A stretch of DNA of 64,000 nucleotides from Pseudofulvibacter geojedonensis (GTDB lineage Bacteria > Bacteroidota > Bacteroidia > Flavobacteriales > Flavobacteriaceae), in contig NZ_JBHTJM010000010.1 in assembly GCF_042675745.1 (NCBI RefSeq), forward strand, positions 62,001 through 126,000. Direction: 5' to 3'. The notes under the pieces are model-generated. The model had not been told where the DNA came from, ran no database searches, and saw only the letters and a program-made list of their open reading frames with translations. Shown here in pieces: positions 8,066 through 17,018 of the stretch. Position 1 is the stretch's first letter, and each line of letters begins with the position of its first letter. Made by a program: the position numbers and the translations under genes.

Positions 8066-8851
8066 CTACTTTGAAATACTATCGTAAGAAGTTTTAATTC
8101 CCTTTATAAGAGCAGAACTAAAACCTTGGTGTTCCATTTCGTTTAATCCGGCAATGGTACATCCTTTAGGGGTAGTTACTTTATCTATTTCTGCTTCTGG
8201 ATGATTGCCTTTTTGTAATAACAATTCGCTAGCTCCTTTAACGGTTTGAGTAGCTATCTTAGTAGCAGTTTGTGCATCAAAGCCTATTTCTATTCCTCCT
8301 TGGATCATACCTCTAATAAAACGTAAAACATAAGCAATACCACAAGCACCTAAAACAGTTGCAGCATCCATAAGTGATTCGTTTATTTGAATAGTTTCAC
8401 CTAAAGAATTGAATATGTTAGCAACAACGGTAATATCTTCATCAGAAGTATTTCCATTACTAGCTAAACAAGTTATAGATTCAGTAACAGCAGAAGCGGT
8501 GTTAGGCATTGCTCTAACTACTGCTGGTTGATTCGTTAGATTGTTTTCAATTTCTGCAATAGTAAAGTCACTTACTACAGAAACAATAATTTTGTCATCA
8601 GAAATATTTTCATCTATTTCCTGAAGGATTTCAGCAATTTTATAGGGTTTTACAGCAATAATAACAACTGCAGCGTTAGCAGTTGCTTCAAGGTTATTGT
8701 TAGATACCTTGATGCCTTGATCTTTAAGATCGGCTAAACGTTCAATACGGTTTCTCGTTATGGTAATAGTTGAAGCATTAAAGTTGTTAGCTAACAATCC
8801 TTGAGCTATAGATTTACCTAAATTACCACCACCTATTATTGCTATGTTCAT
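8066..8851 (-). CDS. proC: Pyrroline-5-carboxylate reductase
   Basis: Catalyses the last step of proline synthesis: NAD(P)H reduction of 1-pyrroline-5-carboxylate. I chose ATG 8851 because MNIAIIGGGNLGKSIA begins directly with the Rossmann strand and GxGxxG-like loop; the nine codons upstream are not family-like. The protein has 261 residues, the normal length. AVKPYKI (nucleotide side) and RAMPNTASAV (substrate loop) are present, and the C-terminal dimerisation helices contain VTTPKGCTIAGL with the conserved TPGGxT-like loop. It follows the FabH-like gene by about 70 bases on the same strand. Confidence 0.93.
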   Translation of the reverse strand: MNIAIIGGGNLGKSIAQGLLANNFNASTITITRNRIERLADLKDQGIKVSNNNLEATANAAVVIIAVKPYKIAEILQEIDENISDDKIIVSVVSDFTIAEIENNLTNQPAVVRAMPNTASAVTESITCLASNGNTSDEDITVVANIFNSLGETIQINESLMDAATVLGACGIAYVLRFIRGMIQGGIEIGFDAQTATKIATQTVKGASELLLQKGNHPEAEIDKVTTPKGCTIAGLNEMEHQGFSSALIKGIKTSYDSISK

Positions 8852-8922
8852 TTTTGATGTGTTGTAAATATTATGCAAAGAAACAGTATTTTACATTAAA
8901 GTCTATTGAGTCAATAGTTTTT

Positions 8923-9984
8923 TTAATATTGATAAGTAATCGCATTAATATTCATTCCTGCTCCTACACTGGCAAATAGAATCACATCTCCTTTCTTTAA
9001 CTCTTGATTATCTAATTTATTAGTTAAAACTAAATCTAACAAAGTGGGTACTGTGGCTACAGAACTGTTACCTAGCTTATGAATACTCATAGGCATAACA
9101 TGCTCAGGTATTTCTGTTTTATACAATCTATAAAAGCGTTTTAAAATGGCTTCATCCATTTTTTCATTTGCCTGATGGATAAATATTTTTTTTAAGTCTT
9201 TTATAGATTTACCACTTTTGTCTAAACACTCTTTCATAGCTTTGGGTACGTTTGTAAGGGCAAACTCATATATTTTTCGACCATCCATTTTAATATATCT
9301 GGTGTCTGGACATAACTCTGTGTTATACGATTTTCCAAAACGTAAAAAATGAGCTTCATCATAGGTGAAACTAGCTGTTTCATGAGATAAAATACCATCG
9401 TTTTCGTCTTCAGAAACCTCTAAAACAGTTGCCCCAGCTCCGTCAGAATAAATCATAGAGTCTCTGTCGTGTTTGTCTACTACTCTAGATAAAGCTTCAG
9501 TACCAATAACTAAACATTTTTTAGCCATTCCTGCTTTCATAAATGCTTGTGCTTGAATAGTTCCTTCTATCCACCCAGGACATCCAAATAATACATCATA
9601 AGCAACACACTTAGGGTTTTTAATTTGTAAGTTGTGTTTTATTCTAGCAGCTACACTGGGTACAGTATCACTTTGAATAGTGCCATGTTTAACATCTCCA
9701 AAGTTATGGGCAACAATAATATAATCTAATTCTTCTGGATCTATGTTGGCATTTTCAATAGCTCTTTCCGCTGCGAAGAATCCAAGATCTGAAGTGTTTA
9801 AGTGATTAGAAGCATAACGTCTTTCTCCAATTCCGGTAATACTTTTAAATTTTTCAATAATTACAGTGTTGTCATGTTTAAAATGAGAACCATCATTGTT
9901 TAAAAAGGTGTGCTGCTCAAAATCGGCATTTGTTTCAATACTCTCTGGTATATAACTTCCAGTTCCTGTTATTTTAATTGCCAT
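8923..9984 (-). CDS. 3-oxoacyl-ACP synthase III family protein (FabH-like)
   Basis: A 353-residue thiolase-fold condensing enzyme. The catalytic triad of KAS III is complete: Cys135 in LFGCPGW, His270 in FIHQAN and Asn306 in KLGNSSVA. The C-terminal GAG loop (SVGAGMNINA) is present. FabH starts fatty-acid synthesis by condensing an acyl-CoA with malonyl-ACP. This protein is longer than FabH (about 320) and has an insert around 20-50, as do the flavobacterial second copies, so the primer substrate may differ. It lies between gcvP and proC on the same strand. Confidence 0.88.
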   Translation of the reverse strand: MAIKITGTGSYIPESIETNADFEQHTFLNNDGSHFKHDNTVIIEKFKSITGIGERRYASNHLNTSDLGFFAAERAIENANIDPEELDYIIVAHNFGDVKHGTIQSDTVPSVAARIKHNLQIKNPKCVAYDVLFGCPGWIEGTIQAQAFMKAGMAKKCLVIGTEALSRVVDKHDRDSMIYSDGAGATVLEVSEDENDGILSHETASFTYDEAHFLRFGKSYNTELCPDTRYIKMDGRKIYEFALTNVPKAMKECLDKSGKSIKDLKKIFIHQANEKMDEAILKRFYRLYKTEIPEHVMPMSIHKLGNSSVATVPTLLDLVLTNKLDNQELKKGDVILFASVGAGMNINAITYQY

Positions 9985-10086
9985 AGGACGTAGTTGGTTT
10001 TAATTAAGGTCTTACGAATCTAGTTAATTAAAATGTAGAAAACTATCACTATATATAAAATAATGAAATAGAGAGATATATGAAAG

Positions 10087-10119
10087 AAAAAGCCTCACTT
10101 AATAAAAGAGAGGCTTTTT
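10087..10119 (-). terminator. Terminator of gcvP
   Basis: AAAAAGCCTC (10087-10096) pairs with GAGGCTTTTT (10110-10119) around a 13-base loop, 22 bases after the gcvP stop. The flanking A and T runs make it usable on both strands. Confidence 0.85.
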
Positions 10120-10140
10120 TAAAGATATTTTATAATTTTA

Positions 10141-12990
10141 TTATGCTTCTGCGTAAGCTTCAATTGGAGCACAAGAGCATATTAAATTTCTATCTCCATA
10201 AGCATCATCTACTCTTCGTACCGATGGCCAGAATTTATTTTCTGCTATGTACTCTAAAGGGAACGCTGCTTGCTTTCTAGAATATGGTAAATTCCATTCG
10301 TCTGCCGTTAGCATTTCTTGAGTATGAGGAGCATTTTTTAATGGGTTGTTAGGGTTGTCTGCACTAGCTTCTTCTATTTCTTTTCTAATAGAAATTAAAG
10401 CTTCACAAAAACGATCTAATTCTGCAATACTCTCAGACTCTGTAGGCTCTACCATAATCGTTCCTGCAACTGGGAAAGAAACAGTAGGGGCATGGAATCC
10501 GTAATCCATTAAACGTTTAGCAATATCACTTACCTCAATACCATTTTGTTTAAATTCTCTACAATCTAAAATCATTTCGTGAGCTGCACGCCCCATAACT
10601 CCAGAATATAAAGTAGTGAAGTGACCCGATAAACGTTCTTTGATATAGTTAGCGTTTAATATGGCGTTTTTAGTAGAGTTAGTTAGTCCTTCAGTTCCTA
10701 ACATAGTAATGTAACCATAAGAAATTAAGCAAGCTAAAGCAGAACCCCAAGGAGCTGCAGAAATAGCTGTAATTGCTTTTTCTCCTCCAGTAGCTACTAC
10801 TGGGTTAGTTGGTAAGAAAGGAACTAATTGTGGAGCAACACATATTGGTCCAACACCAGGTCCACCGCCACCGTGAGGGATTGCAAATGTTTTGTGTAAA
10901 TTTAAGTGGCAAACATCAGCTCCAATAGTAGCAGGGTTTGTTAACCCTACTTGAGCATTCATGTTAGCACCATCCATATAAACTTGACCACCATTTTGGT
11001 GAATGATGTCTGTAATTTCGCAAATTGCTTTTTCAAAAACTCCGTGAGTAGATGGATAAGTAACCATTAAAGCAGATAAGTTTTCTTTGTGTAATTCTGC
11101 TTTTTCTCTTAAGTCTTCGACATCTATATTTCCTCTTTCATCTGTTTTGGTTACTACTACTTTCATACCGGCCATTACTGCCGATGCTGGGTTAGTACCG
11201 TGAGCAGAAGAAGGAATTAAACAAATATTTCTGTTAAAATCTCCTCTAGATTCGTGGTATGCTCTAATAACCATTAATCCAGCTAACTCACCTTGAGCAC
11301 CTGAGTTTGGTTGTAATGAAGTACCCGCAAAACCAGTTACTACATTTAATTGGTGCTCTAAGTTGTTTAACACTTCTTGGTATCCTTGAGCTTGATCTAA
11401 AGGAACAAATGGGTGAATATTACCCCACTGTGGGTTACTTAAAGGTAGCATTTCTGAAGCTGCATTTAGCTTCATGGTACAAGATCCTAAAGAAATCATA
11501 GAGTGATTTAAAGCTAAATCTTTACGCTCTAATTTCTTAATGTAACGCATCATATCTGTTTCTGAGCGATATGAGTTAAATACTTCATTGTCTAAGAAAG
11601 AAGTAGAACGTTGAACATTAGTAGGAATAGTTGTAGTAGCTTCAATGCCACTAACTGTTATTTCTTGTAAGTTTAATGCTTCAGTAAATACCTTAATGAT
11701 AGCATTAATATCGTTTAAGCTAACAGTTTCATTTAAGGATATAGATAAATTATTGTCATCTATATAATTAAAGTTGATTTGCTTCGCTTCTGCAACCGCT
11801 TTTATTTTTTGAGTTTCAACTTCTAGTTGAATAGTATCGAAAAACCCTTCATTAGTTTGTTTGATGCCTAAGTTGGTTAAGGCATTTGCCAAAGTAACAG
11901 TAGAAGCGTGTACTTTATTTGCAATATATCTTAAACCATCTTTTCCGTGGTAAACTGCGTACATACCAGCCATTACTGCCAATAATACCTGAGCAGTACA
12001 AATATTAGAAGTAGCTTTTTCACGTTTAATGTGTTGCTCTCTAGTTTGTAAAGCCATACGTAAAGCTCTACCACCATCCATATCTTGAGTAACACCTATG
12101 ATACGACCAGGAATACTTCTTTTGTACTTTTCTTTAGTAGCAAAGTAACCAGCGTGAGGGCCACCGTAACCTAACGGAATTCCGAAACGTTGTGTAGTAC
12201 CAACAACTACATCTGCACCAAATTCACCAGGAGCTTGTAATTTTACTAATGACAAAATATCTGCAGCAACAGCTACTTTTATATTATTTGCGTTAGCATT
12301 TTCTACAAATGATGCATAGTCATAAACTTGTCCGTATTTACCAGGGTATTGTAAGATGGCACCGAAGAATTCTTCAGAAAAATCAAATTCTTGGTGATTT
12401 CCAATTACTAATTCAATTCCAATAGGAATAGCTCTAGTTTGTAAAACTGATAAAGTTTGAGGTAAAATTTCTTCAGAAACAAAGAACTTATTTACATTCG
12501 CTTTTTTCTGAGCTCTTTCTCTAACATCAAATAACAATGCCATTGCTTCTGCAGCAGCAGTACCTTCGTCTAATAAAGAAGCGTTGGCCAATTCCATACC
12601 TGTTAAATCTACTACCATAGTTTGGTAGTTTAACAGAGCTTCTAGTCTACCTTGAGCTATCTCTGCTTGATAAGGAGTATAAGCAGTGTACCAACCTGGG
12701 TTTTCTAAAATATTACGCTGAATAACACTAGGTACAATAGCTTCATGGTATCCTAAACCAATATAGCTTTTAAAAACTTTGTTTTTATTACCTAATTCTT
12801 GAATATGATTTAAGTACTCGTACTCACTTAAAGCAGGAGCCAAATCTAAATCATTTTTCAATCTAATATCGTCAGGAATGGTCTCGTAAATCAATTGATC
12901 AATAGAATCTAAACCAATTGTTTCTAACATTTTTTGTTGTTCCTTTTCATTAGGACCAATATGACGTAATGCAAATAAATCTGTACGCAT
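10141..12990 (-). CDS. gcvP: Glycine dehydrogenase (decarboxylating), P-protein
   Basis: A 949-residue P-protein of the glycine cleavage system, the usual length of the single-chain form. It decarboxylates glycine with PLP and passes the aminomethyl group to lipoyl-GcvH. The start MRTDLFALRHIGPNEKEQ is the family N-terminus. The PLP-binding lysine sits in HLNLHKTFAIPHGGGGPG, and SSAHGTNPASA and MVTYPSTHGVFE are typical conserved segments of the C-terminal half. gcvT and gcvH are not in this window. A CAAAAATA (TATTTTTG on the minus strand) box at 13030-13037 is a good promoter candidate, and a terminator follows. Confidence 0.97.
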   Translation of the reverse strand: MRTDLFALRHIGPNEKEQQKMLETIGLDSIDQLIYETIPDDIRLKNDLDLAPALSEYEYLNHIQELGNKNKVFKSYIGLGYHEAIVPSVIQRNILENPGWYTAYTPYQAEIAQGRLEALLNYQTMVVDLTGMELANASLLDEGTAAAEAMALLFDVRERAQKKANVNKFFVSEEILPQTLSVLQTRAIPIGIELVIGNHQEFDFSEEFFGAILQYPGKYGQVYDYASFVENANANNIKVAVAADILSLVKLQAPGEFGADVVVGTTQRFGIPLGYGGPHAGYFATKEKYKRSIPGRIIGVTQDMDGGRALRMALQTREQHIKREKATSNICTAQVLLAVMAGMYAVYHGKDGLRYIANKVHASTVTLANALTNLGIKQTNEGFFDTIQLEVETQKIKAVAEAKQINFNYIDDNNLSISLNETVSLNDINAIIKVFTEALNLQEITVSGIEATTTIPTNVQRSTSFLDNEVFNSYRSETDMMRYIKKLERKDLALNHSMISLGSCTMKLNAASEMLPLSNPQWGNIHPFVPLDQAQGYQEVLNNLEHQLNVVTGFAGTSLQPNSGAQGELAGLMVIRAYHESRGDFNRNICLIPSSAHGTNPASAVMAGMKVVVTKTDERGNIDVEDLREKAELHKENLSALMVTYPSTHGVFEKAICEITDIIHQNGGQVYMDGANMNAQVGLTNPATIGADVCHLNLHKTFAIPHGGGGPGVGPICVAPQLVPFLPTNPVVATGGEKAITAISAAPWGSALACLISYGYITMLGTEGLTNSTKNAILNANYIKERLSGHFTTLYSGVMGRAAHEMILDCREFKQNGIEVSDIAKRLMDYGFHAPTVSFPVAGTIMVEPTESESIAELDRFCEALISIRKEIEEASADNPNNPLKNAPHTQEMLTADEWNLPYSRKQAAFPLEYIAENKFWPSVRRVDDAYGDRNLICSCAPIEAYAEA

Positions 12991-13029
12991 CTTTTAAGAG
13001 GTTATATTGTGTTGTGTTTTTTATGGCTG

Positions 13030-13037
13030 CAAAAATA
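13030..13037 (-). promoter_or_regulatory. -7 box of gcvP promoter
   Basis: Reads TATTTTTG on the minus strand, matching TAnnTTTG, 40 bases before the gcvP ATG. No -33 TTG seen at the expected spacing. Confidence 0.45.
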
Positions 13038-13189
13038 CGGATAAAATATAGATATGGTTGTTATAAAAATGCGTTTTATTAACTAAAATTGTTAATAGTA
13101 AACGCTTGAGGCGAAATATGTTAGGTTTGGATACAAAAAAGAGTTGAAAAAGGAAAAATCTAACAGTTTGAAAGTATTATTTTTACAGA

Positions 13190-14026
13190 GTGAAAGTTTT
13201 TAAAAGAATATTCGATTTTATTATTGAGTCTAGTATATGGGTTGCATTATCTGTAACATCACTAACATATATAACTTTTAAGGAATTGTCATTAAACCCT
13301 AGTGTTACGATACTACTGTTGGTTTTTTCATCAACAATTTTTGGGTACAACTTTGTCAAGTTTTTTGAAAAAGGACAATTAAGAGAAGTTAGTTTTTTAG
13401 CCATAAAGAAACAGTTTCTTGTATTAACTAATAAAAAGAAGGCAAACTTGTTATTTAGTTTAGTTTGTTTGCTGATAAGTGTTTATAGTTTTTTGCAATT
13501 GAGGCTCAATACCCAATTGTTTTTGATATTACCTTCATTACTTACATACTTTTATACAAATCCGATGAATACTAAAACGCTAAGGTCTATTAGTGGGTTG
13601 AAGATATTTATTATTGCTATTTGCTGGGTTTTAATAATTGTAGGAATACCAATTGTTGAGGCTGAGGTAATTATGACGGCTGATATTTATATTAAATCTT
13701 TACAAATATTCTTTTTCGTAATAGCTATTACTTTACCTTTTGAAATACGAGATATGGATACAGATCCAAGTTTTTTAGCTACCATACCACAGAAGATAGG
13801 AGTGAAGAATACCAAGTTGCTTGGTCTGATACTTTTAATTAGTTTTTTATTACTTGAGTTTTTTAAAGATGAATTACTAGAACAAAACTTACTTGTATTA
13901 CCTTTAGTATTTGTAATTAGTGTATTAGCCGTTCTTCTATCTAAAGAAAAACAATCTAAATATTATGCTAGTTTTTGGGTGGAAGGTATACCTATTTTAT
14001 GGTTTTTGTTGATATTATTTATTTAA
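13190..14026 (+). CDS. UbiA-like prenyltransferase family membrane protein
   Basis: A 278-residue protein with about eight transmembrane helices. The second Asp-rich motif of the UbiA family is visible as FEIRDMDTD (about 185-193); the first motif is reduced to NFVKFFE (about 55-61), which lacks the usual NDxxDxxxD aspartates. Flavobacterial homologues are annotated as UbiA-related, but with one degraded motif the prenyltransferase activity is uncertain. I took the GTG at 13190 because it is followed directly by a basic start and first helix. The last 12 bases overlap, tail to tail, the stop region of the gene on the other strand. Confidence 0.6.
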   Translation: MKVFKRIFDFIIESSIWVALSVTSLTYITFKELSLNPSVTILLLVFSSTIFGYNFVKFFEKGQLREVSFLAIKKQFLVLTNKKKANLLFSLVCLLISVYSFLQLRLNTQLFLILPSLLTYFYTNPMNTKTLRSISGLKIFIIAICWVLIIVGIPIVEAEVIMTADIYIKSLQIFFFVIAITLPFEIRDMDTDPSFLATIPQKIGVKNTKLLGLILLISFLLLEFFKDELLEQNLLVLPLVFVISVLAVLLSKEKQSKYYASFWVEGIPILWFLLILFI

Positions 14027-14287
14027 CTCTTTTTCAAAAGCTTGTTTTAAATCTTGTTTTTTTTCAGAATCCATACAGTCTACTTCTTTTTTAGTAATTA
14101 GATCTGTGAGTTGTCTGTTTTGTTTAACATATGCTCTGGTTATGTTACAATAAATAAGTCGAAGGTTTAACCTAAAACGCTCCCACCAAGAAGATTCACT
14201 GTATTGTGATTTGTCGCAAATATGTTTTGCCTCTTCACAATCTATAAAAAGTTTTGTAGATTTTGCTTCCATATTCATTCCCACCAA
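14015..14287 (-). CDS. Small zinc-finger-like anti-sigma-type protein
   Basis: A 90-residue soluble protein directly downstream of an ECF sigma factor gene on the same strand. It shows CEEAKHICDK and, 28 residues on, LIYCNITRAY: the Cys/His spacing of the small proteins that follow ECF sigma genes in flavobacteria. These are often misnamed glycine dehydrogenase in databases. They resemble the zinc-binding N-terminal part of anti-sigma factors but lack a membrane helix. Sequestering the sigma factor is the likely role, by position. Start may be ATG 14287 or an internal ATG two to five codons later (MVGMNMEAK). Confidence 0.65.
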   Translation of the reverse strand: MVGMNMEAKSTKLFIDCEEAKHICDKSQYSESSWWERFRLNLRLIYCNITRAYVKQNRQLTDLITKKEVDCMDSEKKQDLKQAFEKELNK

Positions 14288-14322
14288 TGCGTTTGATTTG
14301 TTAATGCTAACATGTTTCTTTA

Positions 14323-14877
14323 CTATTTATACCAACTATCTTTTAAGCAATCTGCCAAAGAAGTTCTTGCTCTATGAATGATTACCCAAAGATTAGACGG
14401 TGTAATGCCATATTCATTACAAATAGCTTCAGTGTCAAACTCTTGAATAGTTTTCATCTTAAAGATATTTGCTTGTTTTTGGGGTAATTTTTCTAAACAA
14501 TTATGAATTGCTAAACCAAGTTCTTTGTTTTCAATATCACCTTCTGCATTTTTGTCAAAAGGATCTGCTACTCTTTCTTCTAACCAATCACCTTCAGATT
14601 CATCGTCTTTGTAATTAATTCTAATTTCGGCTTTTCCTTTATTCGAGTTTATTTTTCTGTAATGATCAATTATTTTTCTTTTTAAAATAGAAATTAGCCA
14701 AGTTCTTTCTGACGCATCACCTTTAAAGTTAGTGGCAGATTTAAGTCCTGCAAAAAAAGTTTCTTGAACCAAATCTTGTGCAATTTCTCTATCACTAACT
14801 CTAGTAATAGTGTAATTGAATAAATAATCAGCATATTTATCAATCCATAAATTTGGATTCAATTCGTGTTTTGGCAT
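14323..14877 (-). CDS. ECF-type RNA polymerase sigma factor
   Basis: A 184-residue sigma-70 family protein with region 2 (YADYLFNYTITRV, then DLVQETFFAGLKS, ERTWLISILKRKIIDHYR) and region 4 (LPQKQANIFKMKTIQEF, EICNEYGITPSNLWVIIHRAR). I chose ATG 14877 (MPKHELNPNLW) over 14895 because a -7 box at 14898-14905 places transcription start near 14892. ECF factors switch on small regulons after an envelope or stress signal. The 90-residue zinc-finger-like gene follows after 35 bases. The divergent gene encodes a T9SS cargo protein, a possible target, by position only. Confidence 0.9.
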   Translation of the reverse strand: MPKHELNPNLWIDKYADYLFNYTITRVSDREIAQDLVQETFFAGLKSATNFKGDASERTWLISILKRKIIDHYRKINSNKGKAEIRINYKDDESEGDWLEERVADPFDKNAEGDIENKELGLAIHNCLEKLPQKQANIFKMKTIQEFDTEAICNEYGITPSNLWVIIHRARTSLADCLKDSWYK

Positions 14878-14897
14878 ATTGGATTTTATAAGCAATC

Positions 14898-14905
14898 CAA
14901 ATGTA
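14898..14905 (-). promoter_or_regulatory. -7 box of sigma factor promoter
   Basis: CAAATGTA reads TACATTTG on the minus strand (TAnnTTTG), 21 bases before the chosen ATG. It supports the shorter sigma factor start. Confidence 0.5.
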
Positions 14906-14927
14906 ATAAAAATATAAGTTATTTAGC

Positions 14928-14935
14928 TAGTTTTG
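14928..14935 (+). promoter_or_regulatory. -7 box of T9SS cargo gene promoter
   Basis: TAGTTTTG matches TAnnTTTG exactly. Transcription would start near 14942, which supports translation from ATG 14960 rather than from the in-frame codon at 14933. Confidence 0.5.
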
Positions 14936-14959
14936 CAAACGAATAAAAGTCTAGTAGTT

Positions 14960-15583
14960 ATGAAGTTCATTATTTCTTTTTGTTTGTTAATTGTTTCAAA
15001 TACAATTTTAGGAAATCACATATTCAAAAGTGAGGTTTTATCTACTCCTGAGGCAGTTAGTATTAAACGCCAAAATCCAATGACAAGCCCTACAAGCAAT
15101 GATGTGGTTGTATTTAGAGTTACGTTTAATGAAAATGTGGTTAATGTAAATGCGACAGATTTTGAATTATCTGGGAATGCGTCTATTTCAGCATCAATTA
15201 TTAATGTTACTGGTTCTGGAACTACGTATGATTTAACTGTTGTGGGTATAGCTGATGCTACTGGAGAGTTGAATTTGGATTTTAGTGCAACTCAAAATAT
15301 TGAAGATACCTCTGGGAATGTTTTTGCGGGTATTGTTAATTTAGAAGAAAGTTATATTATAGATAATAATTTATCAGTAACCAATACGGATTTAGCAGAA
15401 TCGGGTAAATTGTTATTTAGCGAAGGTAAGTTTACTTATGAAGCTGCTAAAAATATTTATGTATATAATCTATTAGGTCAACAAATATCTAATAATAATT
15501 TAGGTGTAGGACTTTATATAGTTAAAATAGTATTAGAGAATAATAAGCAATTGTCAGTAAAAAGGCTAGTAAATAGTATTTAA
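14960..15583 (+). CDS. Secreted protein with T9SS type A sorting domain
   Basis: A 207-residue protein from ATG 14960. It has a signal peptide (MKFIISFCLLIVSNTILGN). Residues about 40-135 are an Ig-like domain of the type VVVFRVTFNENVVNVNATDF...TYDLTVVGI..GELNLDFS, common in adhesins and repeated surface proteins but present here once. The C-terminal about 70 residues (VYNLLGQQISNN, GLYIVKIVLEN, KRLVNSI) are a type IX secretion type A signal. The product should be exported across the outer membrane and attached or released. Its stop overlaps the stop of the opposite gene by 4 bases. Confidence 0.85.
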   Translation: MKFIISFCLLIVSNTILGNHIFKSEVLSTPEAVSIKRQNPMTSPTSNDVVVFRVTFNENVVNVNATDFELSGNASISASIINVTGSGTTYDLTVVGIADATGELNLDFSATQNIEDTSGNVFAGIVNLEESYIIDNNLSVTNTDLAESGKLLFSEGKFTYEAAKNIYVYNLLGQQISNNNLGVGLYIVKIVLENNKQLSVKRLVNSI

Positions 15584-16107
15584 GCTGAAGAGACTTTCAC
15601 GCTTAAATTCCTCTTTATTCCTTTAAGTAAATGCCTTTGAAATAAATAAACAATAAACCTAAATGGTAAGTGCATTATTTTTCCTATAGTGCCATTGAGT
15701 TTGTAATTACTAGAAAGTACTAGTTTTATTTCGTTCTTATTATTTAAGATTTCATATCCGCCAGTTAAAATTTGAAATGGACCTTTTTGTAAGTTCAGGA
15801 TATGTGCAACTCTAAAGTTTTTAGTTGGACTGAATTTAAAACGGTATTTTTTATGAAGTTCCCATTCTAGAATAGTTTGTCGAAATTGAGCTTTATTTGA
15901 AAAAGATGCCACTCTATAACCGCCAATTCCTTCTTTTATTACTTGTGCAGATAACGGTTTTGGTATTCCTAATAGTTTGAAAAGCTTCGGAAAATTGAAA
16001 TCAGCAACCATAACATTAGTTATTTCTTTCCATATGGATTCTTTGTCAGATTCTAAGTAAATAGAGTTGGAAATGTGCTTAGTTAGATAGCCTTTTATGA
16101 AACTCAT
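15580..16107 (-). CDS. SRPBCC-fold protein
   Basis: A 175-residue protein with the START/Bet v1-like pattern: an N-terminal SIYLESDKESIWKEITNV strand and helix, alternating strands in the middle, and a long C-terminal helix (MHLPFRFIVYLFQRHLLKGIKRNL). This fold binds hydrophobic ligands. It is the last gene of the 15580-20081 minus-strand operon. Its ATG lies one base after the ancestral TGA of the frameshifted DUF2071 gene, which supports both gene models. Ligand unknown. Confidence 0.75.
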   Translation of the reverse strand: MSFIKGYLTKHISNSIYLESDKESIWKEITNVMVADFNFPKLFKLLGIPKPLSAQVIKEGIGGYRVASFSNKAQFRQTILEWELHKKYRFKFSPTKNFRVAHILNLQKGPFQILTGGYEILNNKNEIKLVLSSNYKLNGTIGKIMHLPFRFIVYLFQRHLLKGIKRNLSVKVSSA

Positions 16108-16108
16108 A

Positions 16109-16815
16109 TCAGTTAATTTTCTTTTTATTTTCCACAGATATTTTTGAGCCTTTTGCCAAGATTACTGAAGTAGGCTTTTGAGAGTTTAAAAAATTAAAAC
16201 TAGGACCGTAATTTAATTGAAAATCAACATCAATTTCATAGTTAAGAACTTTTAATTGTTCCATCTAGGGTGTTTTACTTCATATTCAAAAGTTTGGTCT
16301 TTATGTTTAGTATAACCAAAATAGTGTTCGCATATAAACTCCTCTTCTGTATTAGCTAAAATAGGTGATAACTCATTTGAAGTTTTGATATTAATATGTT
16401 GCCATTTATTATTCATTTCCCAGGAATAATTAAAAGAAAAGGAAGAGTCCGTTTCTTTTATTACGTGTTTCATAGGAACCGTTTGGTAATGTTCTTTGTA
16501 AACGGTGTTAGCTATCAAAGTTAAAGCAGATTTGGGTACTAACTCTTTTATAGAAACCACACCTCGTTTCCATTCATTCCCTTCTTTACACTTTACATAA
16601 AAACGTAAGTTAACTTCTTCAAAGTTTCTGTGAAAGGGAATAGGTAAACCTAAGAGTTTGGTGTTGTTGAATAGAAAACCAACTAAACTAACATAACATG
16701 TGTTGTTGTAAAAGTCTAATTCTGTTCCTTTAGGAATATAAGGTTTCAATATCTCAGGATCAATAGCATAATTTATTAATGCTAAATTATTCCAGTTGGC
16801 GGTTAAAAAGCTCAT
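16109..16815 (-). pseudogene. DUF2071 (YqjF-like) protein with a frameshift near the C-terminus
   Basis: From ATG 16815 the protein follows the DUF2071 pattern: NWNNLALINYAIDPEILKPYIPKGTELD, then a CYVSLVGFLF and RVNLRFYVK-like core, to the conserved HPRW near residue 183. It then stops at TAA 16254-16252. One base out of frame the missing tail continues as KVLNYEIDVDFQLNYG, SFNFLNSQKPTSVILA and KGSKISVENKKKIN, ending at TGA 16111-16109. With one base restored near 16250 the gene would encode about 235 residues, the family length, and would end one base before the next ATG. The first 187 residues could still be made. The 5' end overlaps the upstream gene by ATGA. Confidence 0.8.
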
Positions 16816-17018
16816 TGTTTAGATTTTTTTTGCAAACCATTTGTTATTAGAAAGATAATTAATGATGGTATAGTTCCCCACATAAAAGTATAGATGGTTA
16901 AATAGTATATTAAAGAATTCCATAATAATGCTAAAATTATTGTAACCACAATAACTATAAAAGAAACTATTAAAGTGGATAATTTATTTGAGGTTGAAAT
17001 AATTTTATAGTATTTCAT
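16812..17018 (-). CDS. Small two-helix membrane protein
   Basis: A 68-residue protein with two hydrophobic helices (about 13-35 and 38-60) and a basic tail (KKSKQ). Its stop overlaps the next start by ATGA, and its own start overlaps the end of the upstream SRPBCC gene by 14 bases, so it is translated within the operon. Family not recognised. Confidence 0.65.
   Translation of the reverse strand: MKYYKIISTSNKLSTLIVSFIVIVVTIILALLWNSLIYYLTIYTFMWGTIPSLIIFLITNGLQKKSKQ

Noticed and set aside
10080..10280. Open frame on the plus strand beginning at the gcvP terminator
   Set aside because: It consists of the terminator hairpin and the antisense of the gcvP C-terminus; no coding character of its own.
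13183..13404. Minus-strand frame over the start of the UbiA-like gene
   Set aside because: Fully antisense to a better-supported membrane protein gene; no family match.
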